DNA of 64,000 bases, taken from the NCBI GenBank assembly GCA_016712525.1, contig JADJQX010000007.1, positions 558,001-622,000 of the forward strand. Direction: 5' to 3'. Source of the DNA: Myxococcales bacterium (GTDB lineage: Bacteria > Myxococcota_A > Polyangia > Polyangiales > Polyangiaceae). Position 1 is the stretch's first letter; every line of letters starts with the position of its first letter. This document shows, piece after piece, positions 11,389-20,207 of the stretch. The position numbers and the translations under genes are program-made. The notes below the pieces were generated by a model. The model saw only the letters and a program-made list of their open reading frames with translations. It was not told where the DNA came from and made no database searches.

Positions 11389-12522
11389 ATGGCGGTCTCG
11401 TGGCGTGGCGTGCGGCCGGGGAAGGTCCTGTCCCTCGTGTCTCTCGTCGTGTCCCTCGCGGCCTGTCGGGAGAGCCCGGCGCCCGCGCCCACTCCGCCGA
11501 TCGACGCCGGGCCTCGCGTCGGCGAGGTGGTGGACTGCCGAACGCACCTCGCGAACCTCGCGACGGGCGAGGTCGTGGCGAAGGCACCTCCGTTCGCGGC
11601 CGTAGCGGTCGAGGGAGGCGCCGTCGTGCTGCGCGAAGGAGGCGTCGAGAGCTTTCGTACGCCGCTCTTCGATGGCGGCGCCGCGCCGGCCGGGGACCTC
11701 GGGGCGGGTGCGGTCCTCGCGCACAAGGTGGTCGCGCTCGCGGGGCAGCGTGTCCACGTGCTCGAGCGGAGCACGGGCGCGGTTGCCTACGCGATCCCGG
11801 CCGAGGGTGCTCGCTCGGTGCTGGCGCTGCCGGGCGACCTCGTGCTGGTCGGCTGGCCCGATCGCGTGGTCGGGTACGCCGCCAAGACGGGGCGTGAGGT
11901 CTTTCGTGTCCCCACACGAGGCGCCTTCGCGCCGCCCGAGCTCGCCGACGAGAAGCTCGTCGTGCTGCGCAGCACCTCCGAGGAGAAGCTCGTGATCGTG
12001 GATCCCCCCCGCGCGAAGGGGACGGTCGCCACGCCGTCCGACGCCCGACGCGAGCTCCCCGTCCGCGGTCTCGCCGTGTTCGCGGCGCGCGCCGTGCCGG
12101 GGGATCTCTTCGTCGTCACGCCGAAGGAGCTCTTGCACGTGGCGCACGGCGCCGAGGGGGCTCTGTCGGGAGCTGTCGCGCAGCGCGCCGAGGTGCCGTT
12201 CGGAGCGGCGCGCGCCGTCACGGTGCTCGACACCGAGGACCTCGTGGCGCTCGCGGCGTTCGATCCGCTCGCCCCGACGGACGTCGCCCTCGTCGTGCTC
12301 CGCGCGCGCGGCGAGTCGCTGCGCGAGGCTTACCGGCTCGTCGTCAAGGCGCACCCCGAAGCGCGCGCGTGCACCCCTCGCGTCGCCCTCGGCAAGCCGT
12401 CCTCGGAGCTCGTCATCGCCGTCGCCTGCGGAGCGCGCTCCGTCGTCGTCACGGTCGACGCCGCGACGGGCGCCCCTCGTCGACGCGTCGAGCAGGCCGC
12501 CCCCTCGTCGCCCACGCCGTGA
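11389..12522 (+). CDS. lipoprotein with PQQ/WD40-like beta-propeller repeats
   Basis: 377 residues. A lipoprotein signal (SLVSLVVSLAAC, lipid Cys about 26) and a short Pro/Ala linker lead into repeated beta-strand units of the type VALAGQRVHVLERSTGAVAYAI and LVLVGWPDRVVGYAAKTGREVF. These resemble PQQ-type propeller blades in which a value is followed by a turn and an aromatic strand. No catalytic residues can be named. It is convergent with the DD-carboxypeptidase gene. Function unknown; a scaffold or binding role at the envelope is a guess. Confidence 0.65.
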   Translation: MAVSWRGVRPGKVLSLVSLVVSLAACRESPAPAPTPPIDAGPRVGEVVDCRTHLANLATGEVVAKAPPFAAVAVEGGAVVLREGGVESFRTPLFDGGAAPAGDLGAGAVLAHKVVALAGQRVHVLERSTGAVAYAIPAEGARSVLALPGDLVLVGWPDRVVGYAAKTGREVFRVPTRGAFAPPELADEKLVVLRSTSEEKLVIVDPPRAKGTVATPSDARRELPVRGLAVFAARAVPGDLFVVTPKELLHVAHGAEGALSGAVAQRAEVPFGAARAVTVLDTEDLVALAAFDPLAPTDVALVVLRARGESLREAYRLVVKAHPEARACTPRVALGKPSSELVIAVACGARSVVVTVDAATGAPRRRVEQAAPSSPTP

Positions 12523-12567
12523 CCTCCTCGACACGGCGAGGGTGCATCTCCACACCGACTTGGAAAG

Positions 12568-13590
12568 TCAGCGTGCGGCGTCGATGTTGAGTCGCACGGC
12601 CTTCTCGATGCGATCGAGGGCCGCCTTCGGATCGCCCGTCCCGTTGCCGACCACCGCGAAGACGAGCGCTTTCCCCGCGGAGAGCTTCACGATGCCGGCG
12701 AGCGATTTCACGCCGCCCCCGTCCTCGTAGTAGGTGCCCGTCTTCGCGAAGAGCTTCCCCTCGAGGCCCGAAAAACGCGACACGAGCGTCGACGAGACCC
12801 CGGGCTGCGCGAGCATGTCGAGGAACGTGTCGCGTTTCGGATCGGCGTTCACGTCCTCGAGGAGGGTCGTGAGGTCGTCGATGGTGAGCACGTTGCCCGA
12901 GTCGAGCCCCGACCCGTCCTTCATGGTGAACGTCGACGAGAGCCCCACCCCCTGCTCGCCGAGGTAGCTTCGCGTGGCAGGGATGGCGTCGCGCATGCGG
13001 AGGGCCGAGGTGGGCGTCGTCTGCGCGGTGCACGCGGCGTCGTAGCCGCGGATCTTCTCGCCGTTTTGGCACATCGCGAGGTTCGCGAGGTTGTTCTTGC
13101 TGGCGCGTAGCATGAGCGTGAGGGTGCTCGCCCGGGTGGAGCCGGTCTTGAAGGCGGTCCAGCCGGTGAAGAGCTTGAAGGTCGACGCGCCCATCAGCTT
13201 CTGCGCGGTCTTGTCCTCCGAGAGGACCGTCTTCCTCCCGGCTTCGTCGAGCACCTCGAAGCGAAACCCCCACGTGCCGCGTCCGAGGCCGTCGCGGGTG
13301 TCGTCCGCGAGGGTACGGATCCCGACGGAGCCCTCGGTGAACGGGAGCCCGGCCGGCGCGACGCCGCTTTGCGCGCGTGTGAGGCTCTCTTCGTTCTCGA
13401 AGTTGGTGCGGTTCGCGTTCGCCTGGGCGAGCAGTTTCTCGGCGCGGGCCTCGGCGTCTTCGGCGGTCAGGCCCTCGAGGCCCTCACCCGCAAGATCGTC
13501 GGGATCGCCCGCCGTCTCGGCGGAGCAGCCCGTGACGAAGAGACCCAGGGCGAGCGTGACCGTGGAAGCGACGAAGCGAGACGAGATCAT
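12568..13590 (-). CDS. S13-type D-alanyl-D-alanine carboxypeptidase, lipoprotein
   Basis: 340 residues. It should trim peptidoglycan peptide stems at the outer face of a membrane. The signal ends LFVTGC (lipid Cys 22). Three penicillin-binding motifs are in order: STFK (about 135-138, nucleophile Ser), SKN in RASKNNLAN (about 165), and KTG in FAKTGTYY (about 290). The DGSGLD motif between them is typical of the S13/PBP4 group. It is shorter than E. coli PBP4 (477), so the inserted domains are reduced. An upstream TTG could add six residues, but the ATG at 13590 puts a proper signal peptide first. Confidence 0.8.
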   Translation of the reverse strand: MISSRFVASTVTLALGLFVTGCSAETAGDPDDLAGEGLEGLTAEDAEARAEKLLAQANANRTNFENEESLTRAQSGVAPAGLPFTEGSVGIRTLADDTRDGLGRGTWGFRFEVLDEAGRKTVLSEDKTAQKLMGASTFKLFTGWTAFKTGSTRASTLTLMLRASKNNLANLAMCQNGEKIRGYDAACTAQTTPTSALRMRDAIPATRSYLGEQGVGLSSTFTMKDGSGLDSGNVLTIDDLTTLLEDVNADPKRDTFLDMLAQPGVSSTLVSRFSGLEGKLFAKTGTYYEDGGGVKSLAGIVKLSAGKALVFAVVGNGTGDPKAALDRIEKAVRLNIDAAR

Positions 13591-13598
13591 GACCCCAC

Positions 13599-13604
13599 AC
13601 CGTA
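13599..13604 (-). promoter_or_regulatory. TACGGT -10 element, predicted leaderless start
   Basis: TACGGT on the minus strand ends 8 bases before the ATG at 13590 of the DD-carboxypeptidase gene. Confidence 0.4.
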
Positions 13605-13710
13605 CCAACTCGTCCCGCCGAGGAAACGTCCTTTTCGTGCCTCGAACGCATGGTGCCCGCGCTTTTCGGCGTTCTTGACGCGCCCGCCTACGCCATCGAG
13701 CCGGGGTGCG

Positions 13711-14103
13711 TCATGCGTCGAGGCGAAGCTTCGGCTTCTTGGGGTGGCGCTTGTAGAGGAGAAATGTGCGCCCGAGCACCTGGGCGAGCGTGGCCTCGGC
13801 GGCCTTGGCGAGCTCCGACGCGACCTCTTTGCGATCGACCGGGGCCTCGGTCAGGACGCGCACCTTGATGAGCTCGTGGGCGAGGAGCGCCGCTCGGCAC
13901 GCCTCGACGACACCCTCGGTGAGGCCGTCCTTGCCGATGGCGAGCACCGGGTCGAGGTCGTGGCCGAGGCCGCGGAGCACACGCTTCGCGCCGGACGTCT
14001 CGGGGTCGACGTACGGAACGCGCGTGTCCTCTGGCTTCTTCTGTTTGTTTCGCCGAACGGGCTTACGACGGGGCCGGCGCTCGGGGGCGGAGTCTCGGGG
14101 CAT
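13711..14103 (-). CDS. yhbY: YhbY/CRM-domain RNA-binding protein, 50S assembly factor
   Basis: 130 residues: a basic N-terminal tail (PRRKPVRRNKQKKP) followed by one CRM domain of about 95 residues. Family marks are GHDLDPVLAIGKDGLT, HELIKVRV, a helix LAKAAEATLAQVLGRT and FLLYKRHPKKPK, where GKxGLT corresponds to the GxxG RNA-binding loop. Known members bind the large ribosomal subunit precursor. E. coli YhbY is about 97 residues, so the extra length is the basic tail. Confidence 0.88.
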   Translation of the reverse strand: MPRDSAPERRPRRKPVRRNKQKKPEDTRVPYVDPETSGAKRVLRGLGHDLDPVLAIGKDGLTEGVVEACRAALLAHELIKVRVLTEAPVDRKEVASELAKAAEATLAQVLGRTFLLYKRHPKKPKLRLDA

Positions 14104-14140
14104 GGGGGAGCCGATACCACGAAACGAGCGGGTGTGGGTC

Positions 14141-16489
14141 TCAGGGCGCCTTCGCGGCGCAGCCCGGGGCGAGGGTGAGGGTGACCGTGCCCGCCGCGGA
14201 CGCTACGAGCGCGCCCTCCGGCTTGAGCGAGACCTTGCAGGATGCGCCCGACTTCGAGGCGGCGAGCGAGTAGTGGCCCTTCGGCGCGAGGCCCATGACG
14301 ACGTGGGTCGTCGCCGCCTCGGAGACCTCGTACGAGACCTCGGCCGGCTTGGCTTGGGGCCCGTCTTTCGTGAAGAGATACGCCTCGTTGTCGAGGCGCG
14401 CGCCGTCGACGCCCTTGCCCTCGACGGCCTCGGCCGCGAGCTTCCCGTCCCCCGAGCCGCCCGACGCGATCACGTGGAGGAAGCGCCGCTCGGTCCCGCC
14501 CTTCGGCGACGCGTTCTCGAGCCGGAGGCCCAACATCCCCTTCGCGGGGTCGTCCTTCTTGAAGATGTCGTCCGTCTTGATGGACGGCTCCTTCACGAGC
14601 TTGAACGTGGTGCCCTTCGGGAGGAGCGCGGTGAGCTCGGCGCTCGAGGCCCCGGCGTCGACCCGGTAGGCCGCCCCTTGCCCCTTCGGTTGGGCGCCGG
14701 GATGGATGGCGAACGTCACGCCGTAGCTGCCCTTGCGGACCGTGACCCGGTCGTACACGACGACCCTCGCGGCGCCCGGGCTCCGGCTCTGGGAGGCGGG
14801 CGCGCGTGACACGACGACCGCGCGCTCGGCGCGGGTCACGCTCCGTGCTTTCCCCGAGTCGTGCGGCGCGTCGTACGCGGCCGAGTACTCGACCTCGCCG
14901 TACACGAACCGGCCCGTGTCCTCGAAGCGGCGCATGCCGACTTTTTGCCCGTAAATGGCCTGGTTGGGCGTCTTTTCCATGTTCTCGCCGGCGTCGTCGA
15001 CGAGGATGCAGTTGTGCGCGCTCGTGGCGTTCGAGTCGTAGTCGCCTGGGTCGGTGAAGAGCAGGTCGCCGCCGCGGACCACCTCGAAGTGACCTTGGTC
15101 GGAGTGCTGGTGATCGGCCCAGAGCGGCGAGGCTTGGAGCGAGACCCACGTGGCGGTCTTGGCCCAGTCGGTGCGCGCGAAGAAGGTGCCCGTGCCCCGT
15201 GAGAGGTAGCTCAGAGGCCCTTGGCGAAGCTCGTCGGTCGCCACCTTCGGGTCGTCCGCGAGGAGCTCGAGCCACGCGATGGGTTGCCCCTCGGGGTTCC
15301 GCGTGGCGCGCGCGAGGGAGAGGGCGCGCTTCTTCACCACGGGATCGTGGTGGGCCACGGAGATGGCGAAGTACGGGGCCGGGTTCGGCTTCGCGGGCTT
15401 CTCGCTCCAGTCGGCCGAGTCGTGCATGGTGCGACCCTCGGGGTGAGTCGCGTGGATCTGGAAGGCGAGCGTCTCGCGCAGCCAGGGGAGCTCGTCGGCG
15501 AGCTTCGGGTTTCCGCCGGGGGCGCGGGACTCGGCGTCCACGTAGAGGGCCATCGAGGTGGCGATCGTGCGCGCGTACTGGAAGCCCTCGGGGAAATCGC
15601 CCCCCGCGAGCGCCGTGTAGGCCGGAATTACCTCTTTTTTCCACATCTTGCGGGCGATCCCGCGGAGCTCGGCGGCGCGAGGATCGTCGCCCGCGAAGGC
15701 AGCCCCCGAGGCCGCGATCGACGCGAAGTGCCCCATGTAGTGGTTGCCGATCGCGGCGGTGTTCCGGTACCCGGCCTTCCGGTACCACTTCCCGTACCCG
15801 TAGAGGCGCGTGACGATCTTCTTCTTGGCCGCGTCGGTGAGGGCGGGGTTTCCGTAGAGCCAGTCGTAGACGAGCGCCGGTGCCACGCCGCGGTGGCGGA
15901 TCGAGTAGCCGTCGGCGTGCTCGACCATCTTCTCGCCGCCCTTGCCGTCGCCGAGCTTCTGCGCGTCCTCGACGAGGCCCACCGCGTAGCGCACCGCGGC
16001 CTTCGCGAACTTGGGGTTATCGGTCACGAGCGCGCACATGGCGAGGTTCGTCGCGGCGTGCGCCCAGTCTTCGCTCTCGTAGCCCGCCTCCGTCTTCTCG
16101 GCGACGGCCTCGTTGCAGGACGACTCGAGCTCGTGCCACACGGGGTTGTCGTCCTTCGCGCGCGCCTTGAGCGCCGGGATGGTCTCCTTGCGGACGAGGA
16201 TGCGCGGATGCGGCCACGTGCCGGGGGCCGGATCGGGGACGGGGGTCGCGTCGCGATCGTCTTGGGGCGACGCCGACCCGTTGCCGCCGAGGCCCTTGTA
16301 CGTGCCGGGCGCGACGTCCGCTCCGCTGCCCCCCTCGGCGCCGCCCGGATCGGGCGGCAGGCCGTCGGCCGAGAACGACGGGGCGGGCCCCGGATCTTTG
16401 TCGAACGGGGAGACGAAGTGGCGCTTGCAGGCCGGGAGCAGGCCGAGCGAGGTGAGCCCGAAGAAGGCTACAAAAGTCCGTAGTTTCAT
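14141..16489 (-). CDS. heparinase II/III-like polysaccharide lyase, lipoprotein
   Basis: 782 residues. The ATG at 16489 follows GTGAGGTG by about 7 bases. The signal ends LGLLPAC (lipid Cys 21), then a Gly/Pro/Asp-rich linker to about 90. An alpha/alpha-toroid-like helical part (about 95-400, with EDWAHAATNLAMCAL, GNHYMGHFA) is followed by the beta-sandwich part with WADHQHSDQGHFEVVRGGDLLFTDPGDYD (about 470-500), which matches the conserved C-terminal motif of heparinase II/III enzymes. It should cleave uronic-acid-containing polysaccharide by beta-elimination; the true substrate is unknown. A methyltransferase gene lies 30 bases upstream on the same strand, and a beta-helix gene beyond it. 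Confidence 0.75.
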   Translation of the reverse strand: MKLRTFVAFFGLTSLGLLPACKRHFVSPFDKDPGPAPSFSADGLPPDPGGAEGGSGADVAPGTYKGLGGNGSASPQDDRDATPVPDPAPGTWPHPRILVRKETIPALKARAKDDNPVWHELESSCNEAVAEKTEAGYESEDWAHAATNLAMCALVTDNPKFAKAAVRYAVGLVEDAQKLGDGKGGEKMVEHADGYSIRHRGVAPALVYDWLYGNPALTDAAKKKIVTRLYGYGKWYRKAGYRNTAAIGNHYMGHFASIAASGAAFAGDDPRAAELRGIARKMWKKEVIPAYTALAGGDFPEGFQYARTIATSMALYVDAESRAPGGNPKLADELPWLRETLAFQIHATHPEGRTMHDSADWSEKPAKPNPAPYFAISVAHHDPVVKKRALSLARATRNPEGQPIAWLELLADDPKVATDELRQGPLSYLSRGTGTFFARTDWAKTATWVSLQASPLWADHQHSDQGHFEVVRGGDLLFTDPGDYDSNATSAHNCILVDDAGENMEKTPNQAIYGQKVGMRRFEDTGRFVYGEVEYSAAYDAPHDSGKARSVTRAERAVVVSRAPASQSRSPGAARVVVYDRVTVRKGSYGVTFAIHPGAQPKGQGAAYRVDAGASSAELTALLPKGTTFKLVKEPSIKTDDIFKKDDPAKGMLGLRLENASPKGGTERRFLHVIASGGSGDGKLAAEAVEGKGVDGARLDNEAYLFTKDGPQAKPAEVSYEVSEAATTHVVMGLAPKGHYSLAASKSGASCKVSLKPEGALVASAAGTVTLTLAPGCAAKAP

Positions 16490-16519
16490 GGTCTTACACC
16501 TCACGAGGCGCGCCGCGGT

Positions 16520-17335
16520 TCACGGCTTCTGGAGCAAGAGGGTGAAGCTCTGGGCCAACATGCCGAGGGAGAGGCCGAGCGGACGGATGGCCCTCTGGAC
16601 GAGCTCTGCGGCGGTGCGCTTGGTCGGCGAGAGGCCGGCCTTCTCTTTGGCGTCGAGCAGCATACGGCTCCCGTCCGCCAAGCACAGGTCGCGGTATCCG
16701 GGGAACCCTCGCTTCACGCGGAAGGGGGTCACGCTCCGCGTGAGCTCGCCGCGCACCGGGTCGGGCAGGTAGTTGAGGAGCCAGCGCTTCGTGTGGGTGT
16801 CGCGGGGCCAGAGCCGGTTCGACGTGCCGAGCACCATCACGATGCCCGAGGGCGCCACGACACGATCGAGCTCGGCGAGCACGGCGGGGAGCTCTCGCGA
16901 GCGTACGTACTCGAGCACGCTGTTGCACACGACGATGTCGAACGACGCGTCAGCGAAGGGGAGGGCGCGGGTGTCGGCGACGTGGCGAAAGTCGATGCGC
17001 CCCTCGGCGCCGTAGCGGGCCGCGTTCACCTTGGCGAGCTCGATGGTCGGCGCGTGCACGTCGATCCCGGTGACCTTGGCCCCGAGGGCGTCCAGCACGA
17101 TCGCGGAGGCGCCGATGTGGCACCCGAACTCGAGGACACGTTTGCCCTCGACGCCGCCGGGCACCTCGAGGAAAAGGTGGCGGCCCTTGCGCCACTCGTA
17201 GTCGACGTAGCCGCCCACGAACGTCCCGGCCGGATCGTGCCCTTGTGCACGCGCGAGGGCGGCGAACTCCCGATCCCGCTCCTCGCTCACGACCGTGGGT
17301 TTGCCCATTTCGCCCGCGCCCCGGCCCTCGCTCAT
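16520..17335 (-). CDS. class I SAM-dependent methyltransferase
   Basis: 271 residues. Motif I is VLEFGCHIGASAI, motif post-I is VTGIDVHAPTI, then FDIVVCNSVLEYV, which is the usual Methyltransf_11/25 pattern. A C-terminal segment (about 175-270: SNRLWPRDTHTKRWLLNYLP) resembles methyltransferases that act in polysaccharide or lipid-linked glycan clusters. It precedes the heparinase-like gene by 30 bases, so they may be co-transcribed. The substrate is not known. Confidence 0.82.
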   Translation of the reverse strand: MSEGRGAGEMGKPTVVSEERDREFAALARAQGHDPAGTFVGGYVDYEWRKGRHLFLEVPGGVEGKRVLEFGCHIGASAIVLDALGAKVTGIDVHAPTIELAKVNAARYGAEGRIDFRHVADTRALPFADASFDIVVCNSVLEYVRSRELPAVLAELDRVVAPSGIVMVLGTSNRLWPRDTHTKRWLLNYLPDPVRGELTRSVTPFRVKRGFPGYRDLCLADGSRMLLDAKEKAGLSPTKRTAAELVQRAIRPLGLSLGMLAQSFTLLLQKP

Positions 17336-17440
17336 GGATCTCGGGTATCACGCCCGAACGCGCCGACCAAGGGTCAAAAAGGCGGGCGCGGCGCCGCCGA
17401 GGCGGTTGACGTCGGGGGTTTGGGGGGGAAGTCTTCGGCC

Positions 17441-19009
17441 ATGCGTCTCGAGAGAGCTCTCCGTCTCGTTCCGGCCTTCGTCGTCGTCGGGGGCCTCGTC
17501 GCCCTTCCGAGCTTGGCTCGCGCCGCGACCTACGAGGTCGGTCCCGGAAAACCGTTCCGCGAGATCACCGAGGTCACGGCGCGCCTCAAGGCCGGCGACG
17601 TGGTCGAGATCCAGGGCAACGCGTCCTACAAGGCGTTCGAGATCGAGAGCCAAGGCACCGAGACCGCGCCCATCACGTTTCGTGGGGTGCGCGTCGCGGG
17701 GAAACGCCCGCTCGTCGCAGGCGGCGAGATCACCATCCTCGTGCTCGGCAACCACGTCGTGCTCGAGGGCCTCGAGGTGTCGGGGGGCACGCAGGACTGC
17801 GTCGTCCACCGCGCTCACGGGACGGTGCTCCGCGACGACGTCGTCCACGGCTGCCCGAGGCACGGCATCCTCGGGACCGACACCGACTCGGGCTCCATCA
17901 CGATGGAGTACGTCGAAGTGTACGACGCGGGCGCCGACCGCCCGAGCGAGTCGCTCAAGCACCCCGTGTATATTGCAACCGACGAGCGCGCCCACCCCGG
18001 CTCGGTCTTCCGGATGCAACACTGTTACGTGCACGACGCGAACGGCGGAAACTCCGTGAAGTCGCGCGCCGAGCGCAACGAAATCTACGGCAACTGGCTC
18101 GAGGGCGGGCAGTACTACGAGCTCGAGCTCATCGGCCCCGACGACGGCGACACCCTCACGGCCCCTCGGGAGGACGGCGACGTCGTCGGCAACGTGTTCT
18201 TCCAGACGAAGTCCGAGAGCTACGTGGTGCGCATCGGAGGGGACGGCTCGGGGAGGACGGGCGGGCGGTACCGCTTCGTCAACAACACGTTCGTCCATGC
18301 GGCGAACGAGGGCAATTTCGGGGCGTTCCGGTTCTCGTATTCGCTCGAGTCCGTCGAGCTTTACAACAACGTCTTCGTGAGCCCGAGGCCGATCGAGTAC
18401 CTCGCGCGGGAGACGGAGCTCCAGTGGGTGAGCGGTCGCCGCGTCGCCGGCGCGAACAACTGGGTCACCACCGGGACCACCAACATCCCCGAGGGCCTCA
18501 CCGGCACGATCTTCGGGACGGACCCGGGCTTCGTCGACCTCGCGAAGCGCGACGTGCGCCCGAAGGCCGAGAGTCCCCTCGTCGACAAGGGCGCCGCCAC
18601 GACCGCGCGCACCGACGCGTACGCGATCCCTCGGCCCCTCGCCAAACCCACGCACACGCCTCCGCTCCGGGTGCTACCCGCGCTCGGCAAGGCCACCGTG
18701 CGCGCCTCGGTCGGCGCCATCGACATCGGGGCCTACGAGTACGGGAGCGCGACCGAGGAGCCCGGCGTCCCCGGCACAGAGCCGCCGACCCCACCGGGGA
18801 CACCAGGGGCCGACGGGGGCCTCTCGGGCGACGGGGGCCCGACTACGAGCGCCGACCCGAGCGACTCGGGGTGCACGTGCGAGGCGGCGGGGGCAAAGGC
18901 GAACGGGCGCGCGCCCCTCGTCGGAGGCCTCGCGTTCGTCGGCCTCGCGGTGAGCGCGGCGGCCCGCCGGCGTGGCTCCCGGCGAGCGCGGCGAATCGTC
19001 GAAAAGTAG
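17441..19009 (+). CDS. secreted right-handed beta-helix protein with MYXO-CTERM-like tail
   Basis: 522 residues. The signal peptide ends SLARAAT. The body (30-430) is a parallel beta-helix with Asn/Gly-rich turns (GNHVVLEGLEVSGGTQDC, RYRFVNNTFVHAANEG, VELYNNVFVSPR), as in polysaccharide lyases and related surface proteins. A Gly/Pro/Asp-rich linker precedes a Cys pair (SGCTCEAAG), a hydrophobic helix (PLVGGLAFVGLAVSAA) and an Arg-rich end, the MYXO-CTERM sorting pattern. It starts 105 bases from a divergent methyltransferase gene. Lyase activity is inferred only from the fold and neighbours; no catalytic set can be assigned. Confidence 0.8.
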   Translation: MRLERALRLVPAFVVVGGLVALPSLARAATYEVGPGKPFREITEVTARLKAGDVVEIQGNASYKAFEIESQGTETAPITFRGVRVAGKRPLVAGGEITILVLGNHVVLEGLEVSGGTQDCVVHRAHGTVLRDDVVHGCPRHGILGTDTDSGSITMEYVEVYDAGADRPSESLKHPVYIATDERAHPGSVFRMQHCYVHDANGGNSVKSRAERNEIYGNWLEGGQYYELELIGPDDGDTLTAPREDGDVVGNVFFQTKSESYVVRIGGDGSGRTGGRYRFVNNTFVHAANEGNFGAFRFSYSLESVELYNNVFVSPRPIEYLARETELQWVSGRRVAGANNWVTTGTTNIPEGLTGTIFGTDPGFVDLAKRDVRPKAESPLVDKGAATTARTDAYAIPRPLAKPTHTPPLRVLPALGKATVRASVGAIDIGAYEYGSATEEPGVPGTEPPTPPGTPGADGGLSGDGGPTTSADPSDSGCTCEAAGAKANGRAPLVGGLAFVGLAVSAAARRRGSRRARRIVEK

Positions 19010-19024
19010 AGCCTTATCGGGGAC

Positions 19025-20077
19025 TTAGCTGCTTCGTTTGCGCCGCCCGAGGGCGCGGACGAAGAGCCCCGTGGCGAAGGCGCCCACGGCGAACGCGAGG
19101 CCCGCGCCACCGGCCCCACCACCCGTCGTGTCGCACGAGCAGCCCGAGGCGTCGGCGGCCTTCGATGCTCCCCCATCCGCGCCCGCGTCTCCGGCGGCCG
19201 CGCCCCCACCGCACGGGAGCACGGTCACGTCGGCGGCGACCGCGGGTGCGTTCACCGAGGCTCCGGCGAGGCGGACGAGGAGCTCGGCTTTGACCGCGCG
19301 CTCGTCGGTCGGGCACTCGACGAACACGTCGGTCTCGTAGGTTCCGTCGGGTCGGGCGGCCTCGTACGTGAGCGGACCCGACTCGAAACCGTCGAGGGTG
19401 GCGCGGAAGCCCAAGTACGGCACGAAGGGGAGCACCTCGGGCGCGGGCTTGTAGACGATGTGCACGCGCGAGACCTCTTTCTTCACGGTGCACGCGCCGC
19501 CGTCCTCCGGGTTCGGCACGTCGCGCATCTCGACCTTCTTTTCGCCGATCTCGAGGGTGCCCATTTTGGTGGGCTTGGGTGCGGCCTCGCCCGTCTTGAT
19601 TTCGGCCGTGACGGGTGGGGGTTGCGTCGAGCCGGTGGCGCACTGTTGATCGAAGCGCACCTTGTACGTGCGGTTCGCGCGGAGCCCGCCTGCGGGCTTC
19701 AGCACTTTGTAGCGTTCGTCGGCGAGGTCGTCGTCGAGGCTCGACGGCACGACGTTGCCCTGGTCGTCGATGACCTCGGCGTTCGGACCGTAGTAGCGCG
19801 GCGGGATCGGATCGCCCGCGTCGTCGACTCCGCTCGACGGGGCCGACGAGACGTATTTTCCCTGGGTCGCGCGGTATACGATGCCGTCGGCGCTCGCGGG
19901 GATGGTGCCTCCGGAGGCGAGGAGCACACCCGTGACACACTCCGGCTTGGGGCAGTTTCCTGCCTCGGCGCGCGGCGCACCGAAGGCGAGGGCGAGGGCG
20001 GAGGAGAGACCTAGGGCCCACACGGCAACGGAGCGTGCGTGGCGCGAGCGTGCAAGAGAGCGCATGGCGAAGAGCAT
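19025..20077 (-). CDS. secreted protein with MYXO-CTERM-like tail, function unknown
   Basis: 350 residues from the ATG at 20077, which has GGAGAGGAG about 8 bases upstream; an ATG four codons later is also possible. The signal peptide ends RAEAGNC. The body is beta-rich with a Cys-containing N-terminus (CPKPECVTGVLLASGGTIPAS) and Ig-like strands. The C-terminus has SGCSCDTTGG, a hydrophobic helix (AGLAFAVGAFATGLFV) and RALGRRKRSS, so it probably uses the same sorting and processing route as the convergent beta-helix protein; only 15 bases separate the two stops. No enzyme motif recognised. Confidence 0.72.
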   Translation of the reverse strand: MLFAMRSLARSRHARSVAVWALGLSSALALAFGAPRAEAGNCPKPECVTGVLLASGGTIPASADGIVYRATQGKYVSSAPSSGVDDAGDPIPPRYYGPNAEVIDDQGNVVPSSLDDDLADERYKVLKPAGGLRANRTYKVRFDQQCATGSTQPPPVTAEIKTGEAAPKPTKMGTLEIGEKKVEMRDVPNPEDGGACTVKKEVSRVHIVYKPAPEVLPFVPYLGFRATLDGFESGPLTYEAARPDGTYETDVFVECPTDERAVKAELLVRLAGASVNAPAVAADVTVLPCGGGAAAGDAGADGGASKAADASGCSCDTTGGGAGGAGLAFAVGAFATGLFVRALGRRKRSS

Positions 20078-20193
20078 CGCACGGATCTCCTCTCCGGGCG
20101 AGCGGCGGCGAAGGGGCTCGTCCCGTTCGGCGAGGCCTCGTTCCCCGGTCGTTTTTCGCATCTTTTTCCCAGCTAGAGCGCGCCTGGATACGT

Positions 20194-20199
20194 TACCGT
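20194..20199 (+). promoter_or_regulatory. TACCGT -10 element, predicted leaderless start of the acyltransferase cassette
   Basis: TACCGT ends 8 bases before the ATG at 20208. It is the only candidate close to the first gene of the four-gene cassette. Confidence 0.35.
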
Positions 20200-20207
20200 C
20201 GACGGCC

